A stretch of 64,000 bases of DNA from Streptomyces zaomyceticus (GTDB lineage: Bacteria > Actinomycetota > Actinomycetes > Streptomycetales > Streptomycetaceae): positions 247,203 through 311,202 of the forward strand of contig NZ_BNBZ01000006.1 in assembly GCF_014656215.1 (NCBI RefSeq), given 5' to 3'. The stretch's first letter is position 1; the number at the start of each line of letters is the position of its first letter. The position numbers and the translations under genes are program-made. This document shows positions 1 to 7,719 of the stretch, piece after piece. The notes beneath the pieces were generated by a model. It was given only the letters and a program-made list of their open reading frames with translations, was not told where the DNA came from and searched no databases.

Positions 1-115
1 GAATCGGGCTTCGCGCTCCCGGAGGGCCCGTGCGGTGCCGAAGGGGCGACGGGGCGCGACCATGGCGCTTCACAGCCGCGGCCCCGTCGCAGCCGGGCCT
101 CCTCACAGCCGGGCC

Positions 116-204
116 CGGTCACGACGGCGCCCGGTCACGACGGCGCCCGGTCACGAGGGCGCCGCGTCACGACGGCGCCCGGCATCGACGGCGCCCGGTC
201 GCGG
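116..204. repeat. 16-bp tandem repeat, about 5.5 copies
   Basis: Five full contiguous copies of a 16-bp unit (CGGTCACGACGGCGCC and one- to three-base variants) start at 116, 132, 148, 164 and 180, with a partial sixth copy. The array sits just beyond the 3' end of the flavin oxidoreductase gene. No believable gene is seen in positions 1-209; open frames there simply read the repeat. Confidence 0.85.
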
Positions 205-209
205 GTCGC

Positions 210-1295
210 TCAGATCGCCCAGGCGTACTGCGGCGGGGCGGCGTGCGTCTCGGCGCCCAGGTCGCGGGCGGCGCGGCGGGCCCAGGAGGCGTCCCGCAGC
301 AGCTCGCGGCCGAGGAGTACCGCGTCGGCCTCGCCGTTGGCGACGATCTTCTCGGCCTGCTCGCTCTCGGTGATCAGACCGACGGCGGCCACCGGCAGTC
401 CGGTCTCCGCCTTGACGCGGGCGGCGAAGGGCACCTGGTAGCCGGGCCCCACCGGGATCTCGGCCGGTCCGCCGTTGCCGCCGCTGGAGACGTCGAGGAG
501 GTCGACGCCGTGCTCGCGGAGCAGCGCGGCGAACCGCACGGTCTCGTCGGCCGTCCAGCCCTGCTCCTCGAGCCAGTCGGTGGCCGAGATGCGGAAGAAG
601 ACGGGGAGTTCCTCGGGCCACACGGCCCGCACGGCGTCGACGATCTCCAGGGCGAGGCGGGTCCGGTTCTCGAAGGAACCGCCGTACGCGTCGGTCCGGT
701 GGTTGCTGTGCGGGGAGAGGAACTCGCCGATGAGGTAGCCGTGGGCGCCGTGCACCTCGACGACCTGGAAGCCGGCGTCGAGGGCGCGGCGGGCCGCGGC
801 CTCGAACTGCCCGGTGATCTCCCGGATCTTCTCGACGGTCAGCTCGGTCGGCACCGGGTAGCCGTCGGCGAACTCGACGGGGCTCGGCGCGACGGGCTGC
901 CAGCCGGTTCCGCCCTCGGGGACGGGCCCGCGGCCCTCCCAGGGGCGCTTGGTCGAGGCCTTGCGTCCCGCGTGCCCGATCTGGATGCCGGGCACGGTGC
1001 CGTGGTCCTTGAGGAAGGCGGCGATCCGCCCCAGGGCCTCGGTCTGGGTGTCGTTCCAGAGGCCGAGGTCCGCCGGGCTGATCCGGCCCTCGGGGGAGAC
1101 CGCCGTGGCCTCCACCAGGATCAGCCCGGTGCCGCCGGTGGCCCGGGAGGCGTAGTGGGCGAAGTGCCAGTCCGTGGCCACGCCCGCGTTCGGTCCGGTC
1201 TCGTCCGCCGAGTACTGGCACATGGGCGCCATCCAGACCCGGTTGGGCACGGTCAGCGACCGCAGGGTGTAGGGCTGGAACAGGGCTGCGCTCAT
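210..1295 (-). CDS. namA: NADPH-dependent old yellow enzyme (YqjM/NamA-like flavin oxidoreductase)
   Basis: A 361-residue FMN-dependent ene-reductase of the old yellow enzyme family, expected to reduce activated C=C bonds with NADPH in the cytoplasm. The N-terminus carries MAPMCQYSA with Cys26 and Tyr28, the residues that mark the YqjM/NamA ('thermophilic-like') subclass. HGAHGYL supplies the substrate-binding His pair, and GHAGRK and SSGGN motifs follow the TIM-barrel order. The ATG at 1295 gives the usual family length; the open frame extends upstream but would run through the regulatory region. The gene is divergent from an ArsR-type regulator, with two palindromes between them, so it is probably that regulator's target. 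Physiological substrate unknown; quinones, nitro compounds or electrophile stress are the usual guesses. Confidence 0.93.
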   Translation of the reverse strand: MSAALFQPYTLRSLTVPNRVWMAPMCQYSADETGPNAGVATDWHFAHYASRATGGTGLILVEATAVSPEGRISPADLGLWNDTQTEALGRIAAFLKDHGTVPGIQIGHAGRKASTKRPWEGRGPVPEGGTGWQPVAPSPVEFADGYPVPTELTVEKIREITGQFEAAARRALDAGFQVVEVHGAHGYLIGEFLSPHSNHRTDAYGGSFENRTRLALEIVDAVRAVWPEELPVFFRISATDWLEEQGWTADETVRFAALLREHGVDLLDVSSGGNGGPAEIPVGPGYQVPFAARVKAETGLPVAAVGLITESEQAEKIVANGEADAVLLGRELLRDASWARRAARDLGAETHAAPPQYAWAI

Positions 1296-1332
1296 GACGG
1301 ACTCCGTTTCGGGATGCCTCGATGGACGGTAG

Positions 1333-1386
1333 TACGATAACCATCGTAGTACGGCACCTGTCAAACTACGAGGGTTCTCGTACAAT
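1333..1386. promoter_or_regulatory. Paired operators and overlapping promoters between namA and arsR-type gene
   Basis: Two 16-bp inverted repeats with the same design lie 34 bp apart: TACGAT-AACC-ATCGTA at 1333-1348 and TACGAG-GGTT-CTCGTA at 1367-1382. On the minus strand TTGACA (1364-1359) precedes TATCGT (1339-1334), which lies inside the first palindrome. On the plus strand TACAAT at 1381-1386 is a likely -10 and touches the second. One palindrome therefore sits on each divergent promoter, which fits a dimeric ArsR-type repressor that controls both genes. Confidence 0.8.
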
Positions 1387-1419
1387 GATCGGTATCCCGG
1401 ATGAAGTGGAGCCGCCGTC

Positions 1420-1785
1420 ATGACGACCGCCACCAGCCCTCGCGCTCTCGAACACCCCACGCGCGACCAGATCCGTCTGGAGGCCGTGCTGCACGCGCTC
1501 TCGGACCCGGTGCGTCTGCTGATCGTGCGGGACATGGCGCGTGAGCGCGCCGAGTTGAGCTGCTCGTACTTCGACCTCCCGGTGACCAAGTCCACGACGA
1601 CGCACCACTTCCGGGTGCTGCGCGAGGGGGGAGTCATCCGGCAGACGTACCGCGGTACGGCCAAGCTCAACGCCCTGCGCGAGGACGACCTCGAAGCCCT
1701 CTTCCCCGGCCTCCTCGGCGCCGTCCTCGCGGCGGCCGGCGCCCAGGCCGCCCGCGAGGGCGAGCCCGGCGCGCAGCTCTCCTGA
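1420..1785 (+). CDS. ArsR/HxlR-like winged-helix transcriptional regulator
   Basis: A 121-residue single-domain regulator. The stretch LHALSDPVRLLIVRDMA followed by KSTTTHHFRVLREGGVIRQTYRG is the classic ArsR winged-helix layout (recognition helix then wing). No CxC metal-binding motif is present in the helix; the only Cys is in LSCSYFD, so a metal sensor role is not indicated. It is divergent from the old yellow enzyme gene and two matching palindromes lie between them, so it most likely represses that gene and itself. Inducer unknown; redox-active or electrophilic compounds are an inference from the neighbour. Confidence 0.9.
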   Translation: MTTATSPRALEHPTRDQIRLEAVLHALSDPVRLLIVRDMARERAELSCSYFDLPVTKSTTTHHFRVLREGGVIRQTYRGTAKLNALREDDLEALFPGLLGAVLAAAGAQAAREGEPGAQLS

Positions 1786-1814
1786 GGGGGCCGCGTCGAA
1801 GGTCGCGCCGCCCA

Positions 1815-1862
1815 TGAGGCCGAGGGCGGCGCCCGCGTACCCGTGAGGCCGAGGGCGGCGCC
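1815..1862. repeat. Direct repeat of 19 bp, two copies
   Basis: TGAGGCCGAGGGCGGCGCC occurs at 1815-1833 and again at 1844-1862, a 29-bp period, between the 3' ends of the convergent ArsR-type and DUF305 genes. No gene or clear terminator stem is seen here. Confidence 0.7.
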
Positions 1863-1919
1863 GGGTGCCCGCGGGGCCGGGTCGACGCGAATCGGCCCGG
1901 GCGGACGCGGCGCCCCGGC

Positions 1920-2570
1920 CTAGAGTGACCGCATTCTGCCGATCTCCGCGGTCTGCTGGGCGATCACGTCGTTCGCCATCTCCTCCACCAGGACGTTGTT
2001 GCCGTTGCCGAGCACCTCGGCGGCCATCGTCACCGCCCCTTCGTGGTGTGTGATCATCAGCCTCAGGAACAGCTCGTCGAAGGCCTTGCCCTTCGCGTTC
2101 CTCAGCTCCTTCAGCTGCGCCTCGGTCGCCATGCCCGGCATCGAGTGATGGTCGTGGCCCGCTTGTTCGCGTGGTCCACCGTTGTTTTTCAGCCAACCTT
2201 CCATCGCGCCGATCTCCGGCTGCTGCGCTGCCGCGATGCGCTCCGCCACCTTCTTCACCTTGGAGGAGCCCGCCCGCTCCGGGGCCAGTGCCGTCATGGT
2301 CAGGGCCTGTCGGTGGTGCACGATCATCATCTGCGCGTAGGTGAAGTCCGCGCTGTTGGGGCTCTCGTCCGGGAGCAGCCGGGCGGCCTCCTCGGGGGAT
2401 ATCCGCCTGGCCGGTTCACCGGGCTTTCCCGGTGCGACCACCGTGGTCCCGGTCGAGGCCCCGGCCTCCGGCGCGCCCTTGTCGGGCCCCGACTCGCAGG
2501 CGGCCAGGGCGAGTACGGCGAGGGCGGACAGGGCCACGGTGACGACGGCACGCTGACGGCGGATCAACAA
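1920..2570 (-). CDS. DUF305 family lipoprotein
   Basis: A 216-residue secreted lipoprotein. A basic N-terminus and hydrophobic helix end in a lipobox (LALAAC), so the mature protein should be anchored by Cys24 on the outer face of the membrane. The body is a duplicated four-helix DUF305 unit: first half YAQMMIVHHRQALTMTALA, second half RLMITHHEGAVTMAAEVL, each with paired histidines; a DHHSMPGM segment between them also resembles copper-binding sequences. DUF305 proteins are suspected metal-binding proteins, but this is family inference. It is divergent from the secreted LVIVD-repeat protein, a pairing that suggests a shared extracytoplasmic role. Confidence 0.9.
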   Translation of the reverse strand: MLIRRQRAVVTVALSALAVLALAACESGPDKGAPEAGASTGTTVVAPGKPGEPARRISPEEAARLLPDESPNSADFTYAQMMIVHHRQALTMTALAPERAGSSKVKKVAERIAAAQQPEIGAMEGWLKNNGGPREQAGHDHHSMPGMATEAQLKELRNAKGKAFDELFLRLMITHHEGAVTMAAEVLGNGNNVLVEEMANDVIAQQTAEIGRMRSL

Positions 2571-2662
2571 CGCGACCTCCAGTTGTTCTTGCGGGGACTG
2601 TGACCGTTCCTAGCACTTTTCTCGGGGCGACCGATCAAAAACCTTCATTACGTCTGTGTTGC

Positions 2663-2676
2663 CATCTGTTGAGATG
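2663..2676. promoter_or_regulatory. Small palindrome in the DUF305/LVIVD divergent region
   Basis: CATCT-GTTG-AGATG is a perfect 5-bp inverted repeat lying 70 bp before the LVIVD start and 93 bp before the DUF305 start. It is a candidate operator for the shared intergenic region. No cognate regulator is evident; the TetR gene past the LVIVD gene is one possibility. Confidence 0.3.
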
Positions 2677-2746
2677 TGCACGGCAAGGAAGATACTGCCG
2701 GGGTCCAACACCCGTTCAAGGCTGAACGGATACCAGGGAGGACGGA

Positions 2747-4282
2747 GTGACTTCGTTGCGTACCCCGCGTACCACGACCACCACGCGCGACCCGCGTGCC
2801 CGGCTCAGACGCCTGGGCGTGGCATCCGCCGCGGCAGGGCTGATGGCCACCCTGCTCGTGGCAGGCCCGGCGACCGCCACACCCGACCCCGGAGACGCGC
2901 TCGTCCAGGGCAAGGTCTCCTCGGAGCAGGCGGCCGACGCGCGCTCCGCCATCCAGAGCGGTGAGATACCCGGCGTGGACGAGATCGTCCACAGCTCGAA
3001 CATCCAGCACCTCGCGAACATCCCCAAGGACGCGCTCCAGGGCCTCAACACGGACCTCGCGTTCCAGGGCAAGTACGCCTTCGCGGGCAACTACGACGGC
3101 TTCCGGATCTTCGACATCAGCAACCCGAAGGCCCCGAAGACCGTCTCCCAGGTCCTCTGCCCCGGTTCCCAGAACGACATCTCCGTCTCCGGGAACCTGC
3201 TGTTCCTCTCGACGGACTCCTCCCGGAGCGACAACTCCTGCGCCAGCACCACGCAGCCCGCCTCGGTCAAGGAATCCTGGGAGGGCATGAAGATCTTCGA
3301 CATCAGCGACGTCCGCAACCCGAAGTACGTCGCCGCCGTCGAGACCGCGTGCGGCTCGCACACCCACACGCTGGTTCCCAAGAAGCGGGACGTGTACGTC
3401 TACGTCTCCTCCTACTCTCCCAACGCCGCGTTCCCGGACTGCCAGCCGCCGCACGACGGCATCTCGGTCATCAAGGTGCCCCGCAAGGCGCCCGAGAAGG
3501 CCGCGATCGTCTCCTTCCCCGTCCTCTTCCCCGGCGAGGGCCCGGACGGCGGCGGCAACCCGGGCGGTCCCACCAACCCGGGCGTCTCCAAGACCACGGG
3601 CTGCCACGACATCACCGTGCTGCCGGAGAAGGACATCGCGGCCGGCGCCTGCATGGGTGACGGCATCCTCTTCGACATCGAGGACCCGGAGCACCCGCGG
3701 GTGATCGACCAGGTCCAGGACAACGTCAACTTCGCGTTCTGGCACTCCGCCACCTTCAACCAGAAGGCCAACAAGATCGTCTTCACCGACGAGCTCGGTG
3801 GCGGCGGCGGTGCCACCTGCAACGCCGTGGTGGGCCCGAACCGCGGTGCCAACGGCATCTACGACATCGTCGGCAAGGGCAAGCGCAGCAAGCTGGTGTT
3901 CCGCAGCTACTACAAGATCCCGCGCCACCAGGCCGACACCGAGAACTGCGTCGCCCACAACGGCTCGCTGATCCCGGTCAAGGGCAAGGACCTCATGGTC
4001 CAGGCGTGGTACCAGGGCGGTGTCTCCGTCTGGGACTTCACCGACTCCCGCAAGCCCAAGGAGATCGCCTACTTCGAGCGCGGTCCGCTGTCCGCCACCA
4101 CCATCGCGACCGGCGGCTCGTGGTCCGCGTACTACTACAACGGCTACATCTACTCGAACGACATCGCCAAGGGCTTCGACGTCCTGAAGCTCTCCGACCG
4201 TCGTACCGACCCCGCGAAGCGGATCCGGATGGACGAGCTCAACGTCCAGACGCAGCCGGACTACTTCGACTTCGACGACTGA
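2747..4282 (+). CDS. Secreted LVIVD-repeat (beta-propeller-like) protein
   Basis: A 511-residue protein starting at a GTG preceded by GGGAGGACGG. The N-terminus has many arginines followed by a hydrophobic stretch and a cleavage-like AGPATATPD, so it is probably exported. The mature part contains repeated blades of the LVIVD type, for example YAFAGNYDGFRIFDISNPKAP, MKIFDISDVRNPKYVAAVE and GVSVWDFTDSRKPKEIAYF, each ending in an IFDIS- or VWDF-like strand followed by a Pro-Lys turn. These repeats are thought to form a propeller with binding rather than catalytic function. Its last 22 bases overlap the convergent TetR gene. Function unknown; paired with the divergent DUF305 lipoprotein. Confidence 0.88.
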   Translation: MTSLRTPRTTTTTRDPRARLRRLGVASAAAGLMATLLVAGPATATPDPGDALVQGKVSSEQAADARSAIQSGEIPGVDEIVHSSNIQHLANIPKDALQGLNTDLAFQGKYAFAGNYDGFRIFDISNPKAPKTVSQVLCPGSQNDISVSGNLLFLSTDSSRSDNSCASTTQPASVKESWEGMKIFDISDVRNPKYVAAVETACGSHTHTLVPKKRDVYVYVSSYSPNAAFPDCQPPHDGISVIKVPRKAPEKAAIVSFPVLFPGEGPDGGGNPGGPTNPGVSKTTGCHDITVLPEKDIAAGACMGDGILFDIEDPEHPRVIDQVQDNVNFAFWHSATFNQKANKIVFTDELGGGGGATCNAVVGPNRGANGIYDIVGKGKRSKLVFRSYYKIPRHQADTENCVAHNGSLIPVKGKDLMVQAWYQGGVSVWDFTDSRKPKEIAYFERGPLSATTIATGGSWSAYYYNGYIYSNDIAKGFDVLKLSDRRTDPAKRIRMDELNVQTQPDYFDFDD

Positions 4283-4950
4283 ACCGAATGATCCGAGTGA
4301 CCGGACGCGCGACGGCCTGCTGACGGCCTGAGCGACGGCGTGCCGTCGGGCGGACCCCCGTCCGGCGGCACGCCCGCCTCCCAGTCGAGGCCGTACCGGT
4401 GGAACAGCTCCGACCGCAGCCGCGCCAACGGCATCTGGGCGCCCGGGAGCAGGACCGCCACCACCGCGCCCATCAACAGGGCGCGCAGCAGCGGATAGTC
4501 GGTGTCCACGTCCTCGGATCCGTACCGCGTGACGGTGTCCCGCAGCAGGAACGCGAGGCGCTGCTGCTCGGGGCACTGCACGAACCCCTCGGCCTGCAGG
4601 ATGCCCGCCATATGGGTCCGCATCAGCGTGGGCCGCTCCGCCGCGAGCCCCAGGATCGCGTCGATCGCGCGGGCCATCCGCTCATGGCCGTCGTCCGTGC
4701 GCGGTGCGCGCTCCAGCGCCTCTTCCAGCGTGAGGTGCATCAGACGGTGCACCGCCGACTGGAGGAGCTGCCGCTTGCCGGGGAAGTAGTACGAGATCAG
4801 CCCGCGCGCCGACCCGGCCCGCTCCGCGATGTCGCCGAGTGTCGTCGCCTCGTAACCACGTGTGTCGACCAGTTCCACCGTGGCCTGCAGAATGCGCTCC
4901 CGGGACTTGCGCCGGAGCTCTTCATTGACCGATGGGCTACGCGGGGACAT
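4261..4950 (-). CDS. TetR family transcriptional regulator
   Basis: A 229-residue regulator. Residues about 15-60 form the TetR helix-turn-helix (RILQATVELVDTRGYEATTLGDIAERAGSARGLISYYFPGKRQLL); the rest is an all-helical ligand domain with a Pro/Gly/Ser-rich tail. The ATG at 4950 has GCAGGAG seven bases upstream; a TTG at 4983 is possible but weaker. Its 3' end overlaps the convergent LVIVD gene by 22 bp, and the terminator-like stem at 4337-4374 lies inside its own coding sequence. The upstream neighbour in the same direction is a PAP2 gene about 130 bp away. Ligand and targets unknown. Confidence 0.9.
   Translation of the reverse strand: MSPRSPSVNEELRRKSRERILQATVELVDTRGYEATTLGDIAERAGSARGLISYYFPGKRQLLQSAVHRLMHLTLEEALERAPRTDDGHERMARAIDAILGLAAERPTLMRTHMAGILQAEGFVQCPEQQRLAFLLRDTVTRYGSEDVDTDYPLLRALLMGAVVAVLLPGAQMPLARLRSELFHRYGLDWEAGVPPDGGPPDGTPSLRPSAGRRASGHSDHSVQSSKSK
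4337..4374 (+). terminator. Hairpin past the LVIVD gene, inside the TetR coding region
   Basis: GGCGTGCCG (4337-4345) pairs with CGGCACGCC (4366-4374), and an inner stem CGGAC-CCCC-GTCCG (4351-4364) stacks inside it. It lies 55 bp after the LVIVD stop codon with no T-run, as is common in Streptomyces. It would have to function within the antisense TetR coding sequence. Confidence 0.55.
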
Positions 4951-5079
4951 GCTGGACTCCTGCGTTGACTGGCTGCCGGCCAATATACTCGGCGCATCCC
5001 GTCGGCATGCCTTCGTGGCAGGTCGCCGGGGATGCCGTCTGTTCTGGGCGACACGGGGGATCGTCCAGAACAGGCGGCT

Positions 5080-5763
5080 TCATCCTGCTTCTCCCATTCT
5101 GCTCCCGCTGTCCCCGGTCTCCCCGGGCTCGGCGCTGGGGCCACGGCGCCCGCCGCGGCGGTACGTCAGGACTGCCGTCGCCACGCAGCACCAGCCGAGC
5201 AGCCAGCCCCCGAGCACGTCCGAGGGCCAGTGGACGCCCAGATAGATGCGCGTCCAGCCCACCCCGAGGACCGAGACGAGCGCGACGGTCGCGAGGGTGC
5301 CCCAGCCGCGCCACTCGGGCCGCCAGCGCATCGCGAGCACCCACAGCAGCAGTCCGCAGGTCACCGTGGCCGTCATCGCGTGCCCGGACGGGAAGGCGGC
5401 GAACCGCGCGGAGTCGACCGGATCCTCCCACTGCGGACGCTCCCGCCCGACCAGCGACTTGATGCCCTGCTGGAGCGCCACGGCGATCAGGCTCGTCCCC
5501 GCCACCCACAGCGCCAGGCGCCGCTCCCGTCCCCACCACAGCAGCACCACGGCGGCCGCGGCCAGTGCGCGCATGGTCCAGGGGTCCCAGATCCAGTCGC
5601 TGAGGACCCGGTGGACCTGGGTGAGTCCCGGCTCGGCGAGGGCGTCGCGGTGGAGTGCCTCGACGACCCAGCGGTCGAAGGAGAGCAGAGGGGCCCATCC
5701 CGTGGCGACGAGCACCAGCAGCAGGACGAACAGGACGCCGGAGACCACCGCGGAGGAACGCAT
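5080..5763 (-). CDS. PAP2 superfamily membrane phosphatase
   Basis: A 227-residue membrane protein with about five hydrophobic helices. It shows the three PAP2/type 2 phosphatidic acid phosphatase motifs in order: KSLVGRERP, PSGHAMTA and WTRIYLGVHWPSDVLGGW, with the catalytic His pair and Asp retained. Members dephosphorylate lipid phosphates such as phosphatidic acid or undecaprenyl pyrophosphate at the membrane outer face; the exact substrate here cannot be told. The ATG at 5763 follows CAGGAT at a suitable distance. It lies downstream of the M56 peptidase on the same strand, 117 bp away. Confidence 0.9.
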   Translation of the reverse strand: MRSSAVVSGVLFVLLLVLVATGWAPLLSFDRWVVEALHRDALAEPGLTQVHRVLSDWIWDPWTMRALAAAAVVLLWWGRERRLALWVAGTSLIAVALQQGIKSLVGRERPQWEDPVDSARFAAFPSGHAMTATVTCGLLLWVLAMRWRPEWRGWGTLATVALVSVLGVGWTRIYLGVHWPSDVLGGWLLGWCCVATAVLTYRRGGRRGPSAEPGETGDSGSRMGEAG

Positions 5764-5880
5764 ACGCCGATCCTGCCCGACGAACGGCCCCGGGCGATCT
5801 TCCGCGTCGCTCGAGCGGCCCGCGCGCGTCGCCGCGCGCCCCGTCGCACCCGACCGGAGCGGAGCGTCTGCCGGCACCCG

Positions 5881-6816
5881 CTAGCCCAGCGCGCTGAGCG
5901 CCGGGGCGAAGGCCACGAGCACCGGGACCACCGGCACCAGGGACGCGGCTGCCGTGAGCCGGAGACGGCGGCCGGCGGTCAGGCGCGGGGCCGCGGTCAG
6001 CAGTCGGTTCACCCGTCGCGGAAGATCCCCGTAAGGGTCCGGGCCGGGCCCGAACACCCCCCGGTCCTCGTTCAGTTCGACGAGTGCGAGCGCGATCGTC
6101 AGCCGCCCGAACCGGCGCGAGGCCACGTCGTCGGCCGCCAGCTCCACCAGCCGGTGCATCTCCTCGCGGAAGGCCGCGAAGACCGGGATCCCCGGGAACC
6201 CGGAGGCCAGCGCCGCCGAACAGTGCAGCAACCAGTCGTGCCGGGCGCGCGCGTGCCCCTGCTCGTGGGCGAGGACGGCGTCGAGCTGGCGCCCCTTCAG
6301 CCTCCGGAGCGCCGCCGTGGTGATCACCAGTTGGGGTGTGGTTCCCGCGAGCCACCAGGCGTCGGCCCGTTCGCCCTCCAGGACGACGAGACGCTCGCCG
6401 CCCGGCTCCTCCCCGGGCAACAGGGGCGCGCGGACGAGCAGATCGCAGCGGCGCTGCCTGCGCCGGGCGCGGGCCTGGCCGAACTCCCGTCCGAGCATGG
6501 CCCCGGACCAGACGCCGCCGGCGGCGAGAACGACGGCGAGCACCGCGGACCAGGGTCCGGTCGTGCCCAGCTCGTACGCGTCGACCACCGCGCGCGGCGC
6601 GGGTGCGAAGACCTGTCCCCGCACGGCCTGCCAGGCGGTCGACGCGCTGAACGTCATGGAGAGGGCGAAGCTCAACAGGACGGCGGCGACCGCGCACTGC
6701 CAGACCCAGAGGGCGACCACGGGTTCTCGCTCCACCCAGTCGGCCCGCGACAGCAGCCGGGGGGCCGCGAGGGCGGTCAGGACGCCGAGCAGGAACAGCG
6801 CGAGGGAGACCCACAT
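5881..6816 (-). CDS. M56 family (BlaR1/MecR1-like) membrane metallopeptidase
   Basis: A 311-residue membrane protein: N-terminal helices at about 1-22, 35-55 and 90-110, a cytoplasmic zinc protease domain with HEQGH at 184-188 and the downstream ELAADDVASRRFGR segment (third zinc ligand region), then a C-terminal helix. There is no extracellular penicillin-binding sensor domain, so it is the short M56 form. Such proteins are usually encoded beside a BlaI/MecI-type repressor that they cleave. None is in this window; its neighbours are DUF5134 upstream and PAP2 downstream. Confidence 0.9.
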   Translation of the reverse strand: MWVSLALFLLGVLTALAAPRLLSRADWVEREPVVALWVWQCAVAAVLLSFALSMTFSASTAWQAVRGQVFAPAPRAVVDAYELGTTGPWSAVLAVVLAAGGVWSGAMLGREFGQARARRRQRRCDLLVRAPLLPGEEPGGERLVVLEGERADAWWLAGTTPQLVITTAALRRLKGRQLDAVLAHEQGHARARHDWLLHCSAALASGFPGIPVFAAFREEMHRLVELAADDVASRRFGRLTIALALVELNEDRGVFGPGPDPYGDLPRRVNRLLTAAPRLTAGRRLRLTAAASLVPVVPVLVAFAPALSALG

Positions 6817-6920
6817 GGGCGCAACACTATGAGGGGGATACGGGTCGGGGGTACGGCCTCGGACGGCAAGTGACGTACGCCACGGTTTCGTTGCCGCACA
6901 AGGAGCCCGAAGCGGTCACC

Positions 6921-6970
6921 GGCGACCGGCGACCGGCGACCGGCGACCGGCGACCGGCGACCGGCGACCG
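6921..6970. repeat. 7-bp tandem repeat, seven copies
   Basis: GGCGACC is repeated seven times without interruption from 6921 to 6969, followed by one more G. The array lies in the 168-bp gap between DUF5134 and the M56 gene. Perfect short arrays like this are prone to slippage. Confidence 0.95.
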
Positions 6971-6984
6971 TGCGGTCCCGGTCC

Positions 6985-7548
6985 TCACATCGTCACCAGC
7001 ATGGCGAGCATGGCGAGCGCCATCGACAGCCGGCAGACGAGTGTCAGTTCCGGCCGGGTCGCCCAGGCCGGCCCCGGGGCGCCCGCGGTCGCCGCTCTCG
7101 CGACCGGGACGAGTCTGGTGCCCGCGTGGAGCACGTACCCCATGTAGTAGAGGAGAAGTCCACCCGTGAGCACGGGGATGCCGGCCGCCGCGCCCGCCGT
7201 GTGCCCCGTGTGCGCCCCCGCGGTGGGCGCCGCCATCGCCACCGCCATGTAGACCATGGCGAGCGAGCCGACCAGATGGTGCAGATGGTGCCCGCCGTGC
7301 CGGACCGCGAGCAGGCCGTGCAGCGTCGCGAGGCCGAACACCGCCGCGTACACCGTCCAGCTCCAGCCCGGCGGGCTGAGCACGGCCGCGGGCAGCGCCA
7401 TGGTCGCCATCCCGAACCCCATCACCGCCTCGCCGCCCGCCGCCCGTCGCTCCTCGCCGGCGCAGGCCCGCATCCGCAGCAGGCAGTACCCGCCCGTCGC
7501 CACGCACAGCGCGACCATCAGCCACCCGGACAGGGCGGGTCCGTGCAC
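6985..7548 (-). CDS. DUF5134 family membrane protein
   Basis: A 187-residue integral membrane protein with five or six hydrophobic helices and a histidine-rich loop (VRHGGHHLHHLVGSLAMVYMA, then GAHTGHTAG) typical of the DUF5134 family. The GTG at 7548 is preceded by GGGGAGGTG, a strong ribosome site; a longer frame would add a non-membrane basic extension. Function unknown. The histidines suggest metal or heme contact, but that is only inference. DUF5134 genes are often found with M56 peptidase genes, as here. Confidence 0.82.
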   Translation of the reverse strand: MHGPALSGWLMVALCVATGGYCLLRMRACAGEERRAAGGEAVMGFGMATMALPAAVLSPPGWSWTVYAAVFGLATLHGLLAVRHGGHHLHHLVGSLAMVYMAVAMAAPTAGAHTGHTAGAAAGIPVLTGGLLLYYMGYVLHAGTRLVPVARAATAGAPGPAWATRPELTLVCRLSMALAMLAMLVTM

Positions 7549-7719
7549 GGCACACCTCCCCCTCGACGCCGTCCCCTCCCCGGAGGATGCCCGCCGCCGG
7601 TCGGGCACACGCGGGCGCACGGGCGCGCACAGGCGTACGAAGGGGAGTGAAGGTGCGCGCGTTAGGCTCGGGCGGATCGCGTACGGCGATCGTCAGCGCC
7701 CGAGGGGAGCCCCGTTCAC

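Noticed and set aside
116..204. CRISPR-like array
   Set aside because: Units are contiguous with no spacers, so it is a tandem minisatellite. The same applies to the arrays at 6921, 22491, 38533 and 58724.
4937..6814. A 625-codon minus-strand frame over PAP2 and M56
   Set aside because: The PAP2 and M56 genes have intact motifs in other frames; this frame is Arg/Gly/Ala-rich noise.
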